NCBI RefSeq assembly: GCF_026339875.1
Contig: NZ_JAPEPZ010000002.1
Coordinates: forward strand, 62,001 to 126,000
Reading direction: 5' to 3'
From: Streptomyces sp. NBC_01571
Lineage (GTDB): Bacteria; Actinomycetota; Actinomycetes; Streptomycetales; Streptomycetaceae
Length of the DNA: 64,000 bases
Part shown: positions 24,799 through 32,873 of the stretch, piece after piece
How the letters are laid out: every line of letters starts with the position of its first letter
How positions within the stretch are numbered: position 1 is the stretch's first letter
The notes under the pieces: model-generated
The model's database searches: none
What the model was told of the DNA's origin: nothing
Seen by the model: only the letters and a program-made list of their open reading frames with translations
Made by a program: the position numbers and the translations under genes

Positions 24799-25823
24799 CC
24801 GCGCCCGGCATCACCGCCTCCTCGTCTGCCGTCGGCGCCCGGCTGGTCGAGGGGCGGGGCGAGCTGTCAGGGGCGGTCGTGGCGTCCTTGCGCACGGGTC
24901 TGCCCCCCGCCCACGCACCGGACGCGGTACGGCAGGCCGATCCCTGGGGCGAGGACCTTCAGCTGGCCCTGCACCTGCTGTACGAGCTGCACTACCGGGG
25001 CTTCGAAGGCGTCGCCGACGACCGGGAATGGGATCCGGAACTGCTGCGTCTGCGCCAGAGCCTGGAGACCCTGTTCCGGAACTCCCTGCGAGCCGCCCTG
25101 GCCCGCGCCCCCCGGACCGTCGAGGAGGCCTTCGCGCCGCTGCTCGTCGAACCCGTGGACCTCACCGGCAGCCTCAGTCACCGACTCGAAACGACCGGCG
25201 AGCTCTGGCAGCTGCGCGAGTACGCCGCGCTGCGTTCGCTCTACCACCTGAAGGAAGCCGATCCGCACGCCTGGGTCATCCCACGCCTGACCGGCCGGGC
25301 CAAGGCCGCGATGGTCGCCATCGAGTACGACGAGTTCGGCGCGGGCCGCGCCGACCGCATCCACGCCCGTCTCTACGCCGACCTCATGGGCGACCTCGGT
25401 CTCGACCCCGCGTACGGCCGCTACCTCGACCAGGCACCCGCCCCACTGCTCGCCACCGTCAACCTGATGTCGCTGTTCGGCCTGCACCGGGCGCTGCGCG
25501 GCGCGCTCGTCGGCCACTTCGCCTGCGTCGAGGTCACCTCCTCCCCCGGCTCCCGCCGTCTCGCCAGAGCGATGCGCAGGTGCGGGGCGGGCCCCGCGGC
25601 CGAGCACTTCTACGCCGAGCATGTCGAGGCCGACGCCGTCCACGAACAGGTCGTACGGCACGAGGTCATCGGCGGCCTCCTCGCCGACGAACCGGAGCTG
25701 GAGGCCGACATCGCCTTCGGCTGCGCGGCGACCGTTCTGCTGGAGGACCGGCTCGCCGCCCACATCGAGGCCGCGTGGGACCAGGGGCTGTCCGCCCTGC
25801 GTACGCCCCTGCCGGGGACCTGA
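24795..25823 (+). CDS. Iron-containing redox enzyme of the heme-oxygenase-like (HDO) superfamily
   Basis: All-helical protein of 342 residues with the spaced Glu/His/Asp pattern of non-heme di-iron HDO enzymes: Glu142 in LREYAALRSLYHLKEADPH, Glu177/Glu180 in AIEYDEFG with His190, Glu246 in HFACVEVTS, and HFYAEHVEADAVHEQ (His271, His276, Asp280, His283). Family members include UndA, BesC and SznF, which use O2 to cleave or hydroxylate amino-acid- or fatty-acid-derived substrates. ATGA overlap with the CDGSH gene. The substrate is unknown; methylation, Fe-S and di-iron chemistry together look like a small tailoring pathway. Confidence 0.85.
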   Translation: MTAPGITASSSAVGARLVEGRGELSGAVVASLRTGLPPAHAPDAVRQADPWGEDLQLALHLLYELHYRGFEGVADDREWDPELLRLRQSLETLFRNSLRAALARAPRTVEEAFAPLLVEPVDLTGSLSHRLETTGELWQLREYAALRSLYHLKEADPHAWVIPRLTGRAKAAMVAIEYDEFGAGRADRIHARLYADLMGDLGLDPAYGRYLDQAPAPLLATVNLMSLFGLHRALRGALVGHFACVEVTSSPGSRRLARAMRRCGAGPAAEHFYAEHVEADAVHEQVVRHEVIGGLLADEPELEADIAFGCAATVLLEDRLAAHIEAAWDQGLSALRTPLPGT

Positions 25824-25957
25824 CCTGGCCCTGTCCGCCCTGCGGACGCCTCGGCCGGGAAGCTGACCCGCCTCAGTCCGCCCCCTGTGCGCACCTCCGG
25901 CCGGAGAGAGCCGCACCCGCCCTGTCCGCCCCGTGTACGCCACTGCCAGGGCGCCAC
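25785..25957 (+). repeat. Degenerate tandem copies of the HDO gene 3' end
   Basis: The last codons of the HDO gene (GTCCGCCCTGCGTACGCC, about 25790-25807) recur in decaying form near 25834, 25879 and 25930, at a spacing of about 44 bases, with the TGACC stop context also repeated once (25860s). This looks like an old tandem duplication of the gene terminus. Confidence 0.6.
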
Positions 25958-26195
25958 TGTCCGACCCTCGCTCCCGACGTCGCGTGGGTGCTCCTGACGG
26001 TCGGCCGGAACGCGTTCGTGCCCGGGTCACGGGTGTGCGCGGACCGGACCAGCCCGGGCATCCGCCGGCGACGTCAGAGGCAGCCGGCGGCGAGGTGATG
26101 CGCGGGCCGACGGGCGATATCAGGCGCGCAGTCCCGCAGGTGGCTGATCGATCGGAACGGGGGCACAAGGCCACCGATGCAAAGGGAGGTTTCGG
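25824..26195. other. Intergenic region, about 370 bases
   Basis: The first 130 bases hold the degenerate repeats of the HDO gene end. The rest, up to the GGGAGG ribosome site of the AI-2E gene, should hold that gene's promoter; no further structure seen. Confidence 0.5.
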
Positions 26196-27491
26196 ATGCC
26201 CCGGATCCACGGATGGCTCGATCGCGTGAAGAACGGCGCGGCCACGCTCGGTGAACGCCGTGCGCAGGCCCGGGCGGGCCATGTCGCGGACCACGAGGCG
26301 ATGACCGGCGGGGAGCGGCCGGCGGAGATCCGACCGGCTCGTCCGCGCAGACCGGACCCGGACCCGGCCGGCGCGGTTCCGTGGAGCGTGCGGGTGGCGG
26401 CCGAGGCCGGCTGGCGGTTCCTGGTCCTGGCCGCCGCGGTGTGGGTGCTGATGCGGGTGATCGGCTCCGTACGGCTGGCCGTTCTCGCCTTCGTCGTCGC
26501 GTTGCTGATCACCGCGCTGCTCGAGCCGACGGTCTCGCGGCTGCATCGCAGCGGGCTGTCCCGGGGACTGGCCACCGCGGTCACCGCGATCTGCGGGTTC
26601 CTCGTGCTGGGGCTGGTCGCCTGGTTCGTCGTATGGCAGGTGCTCGACAACCTCGACAGTCTGTCCGGCCGCCTGCAGGACGGAGTCGAACAGCTGAAAC
26701 AGTGGCTGCTCGACAGCCCGTTCCACGTGACCGAGCAGCAGATCAACGACGTGGCGAAGAATCTGAGCGACGCGATCGGCACCAGCACGAGTCAGATCAC
26801 CTCGACAGGCCTCCAAGGGGTCACCGTGCTGGCCGAGGTCCTCACCGGCGTGCTGCTGACGATGTTCTCCACGCTCTTCCTGCTGTACGACGGCAGGCGC
26901 ATCTGGCAATGGACCCTCAAGCTGGTCCCGGCCGAGGCCCGGCCCGGGGTGGCCTCGGCCGGCCCGCTGGCCTGGCGGACACTCACCGCGTACGCGCGCG
27001 GGACGATGATCGTCGCGTTCATCGACGCTCTCTTCATCGGAGTGGGCATCTACTTCCTCGGCGTGCCGCTCGCCGTCCCCATCGGCGTGGTGATCTTCCT
27101 GAGCTCGTTCGTGCCGCTGGTCGGTGCCGTTGCCTCCGGCGCGATCGCGGTCGTGGTCGCCCTGGTCACGCAGGGCGTGTTCACCGCGCTCATGGTCCTG
27201 TTGGTGGTGCTCCTGGTGCAGCAGATCGAGGGGCACGTACTCCAGCCCTTCATCCTGGGACAGGCCGTCCGGGTCCACCCCCTGGCCGTGGTCCTGGCCG
27301 TGGCCACCGGTGGCCTGGTCGCGGGGATCGGCGGTGCCGTGGTCGCCGTGCCGCTGGTCGCCGTCGTGAACACGGTGGTCGGTCATCTCCGTGCCCACGC
27401 CGGTGAGGAGGAGCCGGAGGCGGAGGCCGTACCGGCTCTCGAGGGTGAGGGGCCGGGGCAGCCCGTGGACCGGACGCTCGACGAGTCCTGA
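26196..27491 (+). CDS. AI-2E family transporter
   Basis: Integral membrane protein of 431 residues in the AI-2E/TqsA/PerM family. A basic N-terminal tail of about 65 residues precedes helices near 75-120, 130-155, then a long amphipathic region (160-210), and a C-terminal block with FIGVGIYFLGVPLAVPIGVV, LSSFVPLVGA and QQIEGHVLQPFILGQAV, the family signature. Members export diverse small solutes; some act as Na+/H+ antiporters, and a quorum-signal role should not be assumed here. AGGGAGG precedes the ATG. The C-terminal 35 residues are acidic. Confidence 0.9.
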   Translation: MPRIHGWLDRVKNGAATLGERRAQARAGHVADHEAMTGGERPAEIRPARPRRPDPDPAGAVPWSVRVAAEAGWRFLVLAAAVWVLMRVIGSVRLAVLAFVVALLITALLEPTVSRLHRSGLSRGLATAVTAICGFLVLGLVAWFVVWQVLDNLDSLSGRLQDGVEQLKQWLLDSPFHVTEQQINDVAKNLSDAIGTSTSQITSTGLQGVTVLAEVLTGVLLTMFSTLFLLYDGRRIWQWTLKLVPAEARPGVASAGPLAWRTLTAYARGTMIVAFIDALFIGVGIYFLGVPLAVPIGVVIFLSSFVPLVGAVASGAIAVVVALVTQGVFTALMVLLVVLLVQQIEGHVLQPFILGQAVRVHPLAVVLAVATGGLVAGIGGAVVAVPLVAVVNTVVGHLRAHAGEEEPEAEAVPALEGEGPGQPVDRTLDES

Positions 27492-27524
27492 CTGCCCAGG
27501 TCCGTGGGGGAACCCGACCGGCGA

Positions 27525-28397
27525 TCACGGAAGTTCGGGTGGGTGCGGGCGGCCCGCGAAGACGATGATGTCGTCTTCGGAATCCGCGCCGAAGGTCTCC
27601 AGCACCTTGGTGCACAACGCGTCGGGTTGCTCGGGGCCGGCCGCGGCGGCGCCGCTCAGGAACTCGAGGCGTTCGTAGAGGTTGCTGTCCCGGGTCTCGA
27701 TGAGCCCGTCGGTGATCATGAGGAGCCGGCTGCCGGCTCGACGGAGTGGCTGACGGCGGGGGGCTGCGGCAGTCTCAGGCCCAGCAAGGGGCCGTGTTCT
27801 CGCAGGTAGCGGGACGCGGCGCTGGGGGCGAGGAGCAGGGGTGGCAGATGACCGCCGTTCGCGACGCGCAGGCCTGTGTTACCCGGTTCGATCAGCACGA
27901 TGCACACGGTGGCGGTCCATCCGGGCTGGTGCAGTCCCAGGAGGTGGTCCAGGTGCTCCAGCAGGATGTGCGGGGGGTGGTCCTGGGCGGCGTAGGCGCG
28001 CAGGGCGTGGCGGAGTTCGCCCATGACCATGGCGGCCTGCAGGGAGTGGCCGACCACGTCGCCGACCGCGAGGAGGAGGCCCCGTTCGGTGTCGAGATGG
28101 CTTCGTAGAAGTCGCCGCCGATCTCGGTCATGGACGCGGCGGGCAGGTAGCGGGCGGCGATCTCGGTCCCGGGGATCCGGGGCAAGGTGGCGGGCAGGAA
28201 GGTGCGTTGCAGGGCCAGGGCGCGTTCGTGTTCCTGACGTAGATCTCCTGGAGCTCGCGATAGACCTCCGCGCGGCTCACCCGGCCGCCCAGCGAACCGG
28301 TGACCTTGTCCGCCCAGTCGGCGCCCAGATCCTCGCCTCGGACGGACAACAGACCGATCAAACGGTCCGAAACGACCTCACCAGCCACAGAGCACAT
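27525..28397 (-). pseudogene. SpoIIE/RsbU-type PP2C phosphatase broken by three frameshifts
   Basis: Consecutive pieces of one phosphatase lie in different frames. Piece 1 (from about 28397) gives a helical N-terminus, SDRLIGLLSVRGEDLGADW to ELQEIYVR. A shift near 28233-28238 leads to LPRIPGTEIAARYLPAASMTE and GGDFYEA. A second near 28094-28099 leads to VGDVVGHSLQAAMVMGEL and the GGHLPPLLL strand. A third near 27722-27735 leads to LLMITDGLIE and the C-terminus ending at 27525. Each behaves as a one-base loss. The catalytic Asp residues are still recognisable, so decay is recent, unless the indels are sequencing errors. It would have acted in partner-switching anti-sigma control. Confidence 0.8.
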
Positions 28398-29423
28398 CCC
28401 TCTCGGAGGAGACCGACCGGTCCCCTCGGGCCCTTGGGCCGTTGAGGTGAGGTGGGCGGTCACCGTCTCACGGCAATGGCGCTCACCGTTTCGGGCAGCC
28501 GGGGAGAAGGGCGATGCCGCCCGGAAAACCGCCCCTGAAACCGCGATATTCATCGCGTCCCCGGGCACCACCGCACCGGGGAAGTGACGGAGACGGATGT
28601 CGATGCCTCACCGCATTACGAGGGTCGCGTCACGCCCGCACCGACCGCGGAAAAAACAGAGAAAGGGCCGGCGAGGAAGTCGCCTTCCTCATCGGCCCTT
28701 CGCACCAATTCCCGGAACGAGGGTTCAGTCCTCACCTCTGACGATGTTCCCCTCGGGGCTGTCCGCCTGGTCCCGCCGTGCGGCGAGGGCGGCTGTCGCG
28801 GGAACGCAGGTACGCACTCCGCTCCCGTGCCGACGACGCGCTTCCGCCCAGCCTGTCTCCGGCCGACGCGTGGCGATCTTCCTGCTGACCTCAGTGCTCA
28901 CAACACTTCATCTTCTTCCTGCGCCGAGCCCGCTGGAAGCCCGGCTCATCCGTCGTCTCTGGGATACCCGACATCTCTCGGATACCTGAACCGAGTGCCC
29001 GTCCTCGACAGGGAGAAACGCGGTGCGGCGTACCTCTCGCAATCCGGGGAGAGAACCGGCAATGGGATCATCATCCGCCAGGATGGCCCGACGTGCACTT
29101 CGTGTTCCTATGGCTGCCGACGCGCTTCGGTGCGGGGCGGCTACGGTCCGTCAGGGCGGTGGCACGCGTGGCGTTCACGGTCTCGACAGCGCGGAGGCCG
29201 GCCCGGTGAAGGCTTCCGCGTGAGGCACCGAGGTACGGGACCCTCCCCTCCAATTGGAGGTGGGTATACGGATTCTCACCGCCGCAGTCTTCGGAATTCA
29301 CGTGCTCCTGACTCGGAAACACCCGCTTCGACGAGTTCCGGTCGCCAGTGAACCGCTGCGCGGAAGGGCGCGAACGTGCCTACTCTGGTCGGGAAGAGCC
29401 ATCAGCGAAAATCGGAGGGCTCC
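28398..29423. other. Gene-poor kilobase
   Basis: About 1 kb without a convincing coding sequence. GC content is visibly lower than in the flanking genes in places. It holds a strong hairpin (28663-28700) followed on the minus strand by a U-tract, and a perfect 14-bp palindrome CCTCCAATTGGAGG (29247-29260) just before GGGTAT. A plus-strand frame of 255 codons spans 28584-29351 but is Ser/Arg/Pro-rich with no family resemblance or ribosome site. Confidence 0.5.
28663..28700 (-). terminator. Hairpin with U-tract, leftward
   Basis: A 17-base stem (AAGGGCCGGCGAGGAAG against CTTCCTCATCGGCCCTT, two mismatches) with a 4-base loop. Read on the minus strand it is followed by TTCTCTGTTTTTTCC, a textbook intrinsic terminator. 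No obvious minus-strand gene lies upstream (to the right) of it, so it may end an unrecognised transcript. Confidence 0.7.
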
Positions 29424-29579
29424 ATGATCGTCCTCGGCGTCATTCTGCTCGTCATCGGCTTCGTCACCGGAATCAGCATCCTGTGGACCATCGGCGTCAT
29501 CCTCGTCGTCATCGGAGCCGTCCTGTGGATCGTGGGCTCCCTGGGCCACGGCGTCGGCGGACGCAAGCACTACTGGTAG
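29424..29579 (+). CDS. DUF6131-like small membrane protein
   Basis: Protein of 51 residues made almost wholly of two membrane helices (IVLGVILLVIGFVTGISI and WTIGVILVVIGAVLWIVGS) and ending GGRKHYW, the pattern of the small DUF6131 family of actinobacteria. ATG at 29424 has GGAGGG upstream. Function unknown; a stress-associated membrane peptide is plausible. It is the only clear gene in a sparse region. Confidence 0.8.
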   Translation: MIVLGVILLVIGFVTGISILWTIGVILVVIGAVLWIVGSLGHGVGGRKHYW

Positions 29580-29678
29580 CAAGCGCTACCGGTGCCAACC
29601 ACATCGGCGCCGGGAGTTCCGTGATCCCCGGAGCGGACACGGTCCGTCCCCGGTGCAGAAGAGGCAGGCAGGCCAGCC

Positions 29679-30068
29679 ATGGCGAAGCAGCCGAAGTCGT
29701 CCCAGCCCCCGCACGGCGAGGGTCCCGGTCCGCACAAGGGAACCCACCAGCACGGTTGGTCCCCGGACGTCGACGAGACCCGTCAACAGGACAACCCGAG
29801 CGCCCACCGCTCGTTCCATCCCGACCAGTACACTCCGCAAAAGGGTCCGGGCCGCAAGGTCTCCAAGGAAGAGGCCGGAAGTCCGCACGGCAAGTCCGTG
29901 AAGAGCACGAGCGACCGCGGAGAACAGCAGAGCAGGGGCGGTGACGAGACGGGCATGCACGACACCGGGCCCAAGGGCCGCTCGCGGCGCCCCAGCGGAT
30001 CCAAGGACGCGTCCGCCACCACCGGCATCGACCCCCAGGATCCGCCCAGCGGACGCAGGCCCCGCTGA
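29679..30068 (+). CDS. Disordered hydrophilic protein, function unknown
   Basis: Predicted protein of 129 residues, rich in Gly, Pro, Ser, His, Lys and Asp, with almost no hydrophobic residues. It looks wholly disordered, as seen in desiccation or stress proteins. The codon pattern is plausible and it follows the DUF6131-like gene by 100 bases on the same strand, but the ribosome site before ATG is weak. I recognise no domain. Confidence 0.6.
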   Translation: MAKQPKSSQPPHGEGPGPHKGTHQHGWSPDVDETRQQDNPSAHRSFHPDQYTPQKGPGRKVSKEEAGSPHGKSVKSTSDRGEQQSRGGDETGMHDTGPKGRSRRPSGSKDASATTGIDPQDPPSGRRPR

Positions 30069-30401
30069 CACTCCGCACCACTCGGACACCCCGTCACCCG
30101 TCACCCGTCACCCGTCACCCGTCACCCGTCACCCGTCGAGGTTGACCCGCGTGCGTGGCATGCCCCGGTGGCGCACCGGGGGATGCCCGAGGGCTGCGCG
30201 AAGACGATGGCGATCGTGGGCTGCGCGGCCAGACCGAGCCGCGCAAAGCTCCCAGCCCCCTCGACCGAGCCCTCGGCCGTTGTGCCGGGTCACCCGGGAC
30301 CGCAGGGCTCTCACGCCCACGCCGACCGGGTCGTGTGGCCGGCCGGCCCGGCGCCGTACGCCTGCCCGCCCGTGGTCCGTCATGGCAGGAGGTCTTGTCG
30401 C
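30069..30401. other. Intergenic region with 7-bp repeat
   Basis: About 330 bases before the SRPBCC gene. It begins with a six-copy heptamer array (30095-30136). The rest is GC-rich with no clear gene; AGGAGG for the next gene lies at its end. Confidence 0.5.
30095..30136. repeat. Six perfect copies of CACCCGT
   Basis: The heptamer CACCCGT is repeated six times without interruption, flanked by imperfect copies. It lies 27 bases after the stop of the disordered-protein gene and is a candidate slipped-strand locus. Confidence 0.9.
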
Positions 30402-30854
30402 ATGGCTGTCCGTCATCAGCTGGTTCACACTCCCCCGCGGGCCGTGTGGGCGGTACTCGCCGACCCCACCCGGTACGGGGATTGGGTGGTCGGGCCCTCC
30501 CGCTCCACGCCCCTGGACGAGTCCTGGCCCGAGATCGGGTCGCGGATCCGGTACACCGTGCGGCTGGGGCCCTGGTCGACGGACGGGATCACGACCGTGC
30601 GCCACAGCGAAGCGGGCAGGGAGCTGGAACTGGAGGCTTCGTTCAAGTCGCTGGGCAGCGCCAGGATCTTCCTCGAACTCCGGCCCTGGGGTGAGGAAAC
30701 CCTCGTCATCTGTGACGAACACCCTCTGAGAGGCCTGGGCGGCACCCTCCACAACCCCGCCACCGAAGCGCTGCTGCAACTCCGGCACCGGGGCATGCTC
30801 GCCCGCCTCGCGAGGGTCGTGGAAGAGCCGCACGAGCGGACCCGGCATGCCTGA
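30402..30854 (+). CDS. SRPBCC (START-like) family protein
   Basis: Protein of 150 residues with the helix-grip fold pattern: VRHQLVHTPPRAVWAVLADPTRYGDWV (quoted in part), a beta-rich middle (IRYTVRLGPWSTDGITTV, ELELEASFKSLGSARIFLEL) and a long C-terminal helix (LLQLRHRGMLARLARVVEE). Such proteins bind hydrophobic ligands or act as cyclases. ATG at 30402 has AGGAGG upstream. Its last 8 bases overlap the FAD oxidoreductase start, so the two are made together and may act on the same lipid or polyene-like substrate. Confidence 0.82.
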   Translation: MAVRHQLVHTPPRAVWAVLADPTRYGDWVVGPSRSTPLDESWPEIGSRIRYTVRLGPWSTDGITTVRHSEAGRELELEASFKSLGSARIFLELRPWGEETLVICDEHPLRGLGGTLHNPATEALLQLRHRGMLARLARVVEEPHERTRHA

Positions 30855-32439
30855 CGCGGTGGTGATCGGCGCCGGCCCCAACGGGCTGGTGGCCGCGAAC
30901 CTGCTGGTGGACGCGGGCTGGAGCGTGGAAGTCCTGGAAGCCCAGCAGGAGCCGGGAGGCGCGGTCCGCAGCGACCGCGGCGTCCACCCCGACTACGTCT
31001 CGGACCTCTTCAGCGCCTTCTACCCACTGGCCGCCGCCTCACCGGTCCTCGCCCACCTCGACCTCGCCGCGGAGGGACTGCGGTGGAGTCAGGCCCCGCG
31101 CGTGCTGGCCCACCCGCTGAGGGACGGGCGGTGCGCCGTGCTGGAGCGCCGCGTGCGGGACACCGCGGACGGGCTGGCGGAGTTCGCGGCGGCCGACGCG
31201 GGCGCCTGGCAGGACATGTACGACGTGTGGAGCCGTGTCGGGCCGGACCTGGTGCGGGCCATGTTCACGCCCTTTCCCCCGGTCCGCGCCGGACTCCGCC
31301 TGGCCGCGAGGCTGCGTGCGGCAGGGGGCCTGCGGCTCGCCCGCAATCTGTCCCTGCCGGTGCGCCGCATGGGCGAAGAGGAGTTCGCGGGGGAAGGGGG
31401 ACGCCTCCTGCTGGCCGGCAACGCCCTCCACGCCGACCTGGCCCCCGAGGCCGCCGGCAGCGGTGGCTTCGGATGGCTGATGTCGATGCTCGGACAGAGC
31501 CATGGCTTCCCGGTTCCCGTGGACGGCGCCGGCGCCCTGACGGCGGCTCTCGTGACCCGCCTCCGGCGCCGCGGGGGCACGCTGCGGTGCGGCGAGCGCG
31601 TCGCGTCCGTCGTCGTACGGGGCGGAGCGGCCGTCGGTGTCGAGACGGCCGCCGGGGAAGCCGTCGCGGCGCGGCGGGCCGTGTTGGCCGACGTGTCGGC
31701 GCCCGTCCTCTACGGCGGCCTTGTCGACGAGGAACACCTGCCGGGCCGCCTCCTGCGCGACCTGGAACGCTTCCAGTGGGACTTCGCGACGTTCAAGGTC
31801 GACTGGGCGCTGACGGGCCCGGTGCCGTGGGACGCGCCGCAGGCCTCCGGGGCGGGGACGGTCCACGTGGCGGACGGTGTCGACGGCCTCACCCGGTTCG
31901 CCTCCCAGATCGCCATGGGGCAGGTCCCCGACGAGCCGTTCGCCCTCGTCGGCCAGATGACCACGGCCGATCCCAGCCGATCCCCCGCCGGCACCGAATC
32001 GGCCTGGGCCTACACCCACCTTCCGCAGCGCATCACCTCCGACGCGGGCGGCGACGGCATCACCGGCCGATGGGACGTCCGTGAGCAGGAGGTCATGGCC
32101 GACCGCGTCGAGGCGCAGGTGGAACGTCTCGCGCCCGGATTCCGCGCACTGATCGGCGCTCGCCGGATCCTCGCCCCCACCACACTCCAGGCCATGGACG
32201 AGAACCTGCACAACGGCGCCATCAACAACGGCACCACCGCCCTGCACCAACAGGCGGTGTTCCGCCCCGTACCCGGCACCGGCCGGCCGGAGACCCCCGT
32301 TGAGCGCCTCTACCTCGCCTCGGCGGCAACCCACCCGGGAGGAGGCGTCCACGGGGCGCCCGGAGCGAACGCCGCCCGGGCCGCGCTGCTGCGCCCCGCG
32401 GCACTGCGCGCCCTCCTCCACCGTGCCCAACGCGTCTGA
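30847..32439 (+). CDS. FAD-dependent oxidoreductase of the phytoene desaturase-like family
   Basis: Flavoprotein of 530 residues. The N-terminal dinucleotide motif is VVIGAGPNGLVAANLL (about 5-20) followed by the E-x7-GG arm (EAQQEPGGAVRS). The C-terminal FAD motif has LYLASAATHPGGGVHGAPGANAARAA (quoted in part), typical of carotenoid-desaturase-like and NAD(P)/FAD oxidoreductases. No carotenoid genes lie nearby, so a desaturase or isomerase for another substrate is possible. It overlaps the SRPBCC gene by 8 bases and is probably its functional partner. Confidence 0.88.
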   Translation: MPDAVVIGAGPNGLVAANLLVDAGWSVEVLEAQQEPGGAVRSDRGVHPDYVSDLFSAFYPLAAASPVLAHLDLAAEGLRWSQAPRVLAHPLRDGRCAVLERRVRDTADGLAEFAAADAGAWQDMYDVWSRVGPDLVRAMFTPFPPVRAGLRLAARLRAAGGLRLARNLSLPVRRMGEEEFAGEGGRLLLAGNALHADLAPEAAGSGGFGWLMSMLGQSHGFPVPVDGAGALTAALVTRLRRRGGTLRCGERVASVVVRGGAAVGVETAAGEAVAARRAVLADVSAPVLYGGLVDEEHLPGRLLRDLERFQWDFATFKVDWALTGPVPWDAPQASGAGTVHVADGVDGLTRFASQIAMGQVPDEPFALVGQMTTADPSRSPAGTESAWAYTHLPQRITSDAGGDGITGRWDVREQEVMADRVEAQVERLAPGFRALIGARRILAPTTLQAMDENLHNGAINNGTTALHQQAVFRPVPGTGRPETPVERLYLASAATHPGGGVHGAPGANAARAALLRPAALRALLHRAQRV

Positions 32440-32449
32440 CCGCTCACGC

Positions 32450-32662
32450 CTACCGTGACCACACCTCGGGCCCGCCGCCGTGCCACTCGATGACCGGCGA
32501 GTCCGCCACATCGATCTCATCCACATCTGTCCACCCGGCCCGCCGCATGATCTCGGCCAGGCCGCGCAGGCTGAAGGCCGCCCCCATGCTCTCCCCGTCG
32601 ACGCGCACTTGGCGTCCCTCCCCCTTGACGAGTGGGCTGACGATTACGGAACGCTCGGTCAT
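32450..32662 (-). CDS. Small conserved actinobacterial protein, function unknown
   Basis: Protein of 70 residues: an N-terminal strand (SVIVSPLVKGEGRQVRVDGE), a helix (SLRGLAEIMRRAGW) and a C-terminal strand with the conserved ending IEWHGGGPEVWSR. This arrangement recurs in small Streptomyces proteins without known role. ATG at 32662 was chosen since the conserved region begins there; the ribosome site is weak. It converges with the FAD oxidoreductase 11 bases away. Confidence 0.7.
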   Translation of the reverse strand: MTERSVIVSPLVKGEGRQVRVDGESMGAAFSLRGLAEIMRRAGWTDVDEIDVADSPVIEWHGGGPEVWSR

Positions 32663-32873
32663 GCTGGCAAGCATCGCGCGCGGCCACACCCCGCGCATCC
32701 GGACGTAGCCCGTGGCGCGGTGCTGGAGGTGCCGGCCGGCGGACCCCTGCGCAGGCCTCAGCGGCCTCATGTCTCCCAGGCGCGGTGAGGGTCATCGGGT
32801 TCGCGGACGGACTCGCCCACCCCTCCGGGAGGCGGACGCCCGGGCTCGACCCGGTTCACCGGTTCGTCCACGG

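Noticed and set aside
26196..27491. Quorum-signal (AI-2) transporter role
   Set aside because: The family name is historical; most members move other solutes and no signal-synthesis gene is seen.
27525..28185. Three separate short genes
   Set aside because: Each piece continues the same SpoIIE phosphatase in a different frame, so a single broken gene is the better reading.
29247..29267. Sigma-B promoter at GGGTAT near the 14-bp palindrome
   Set aside because: No acceptable -35 element at the required distance; kept only as a palindrome note.
28584..29351. A 255-codon plus-strand frame
   Set aside because: It is rich in Ser, Arg and Pro, has no ribosome site, resembles no family and crosses the terminator hairpin; probably chance openness in GC-rich DNA.
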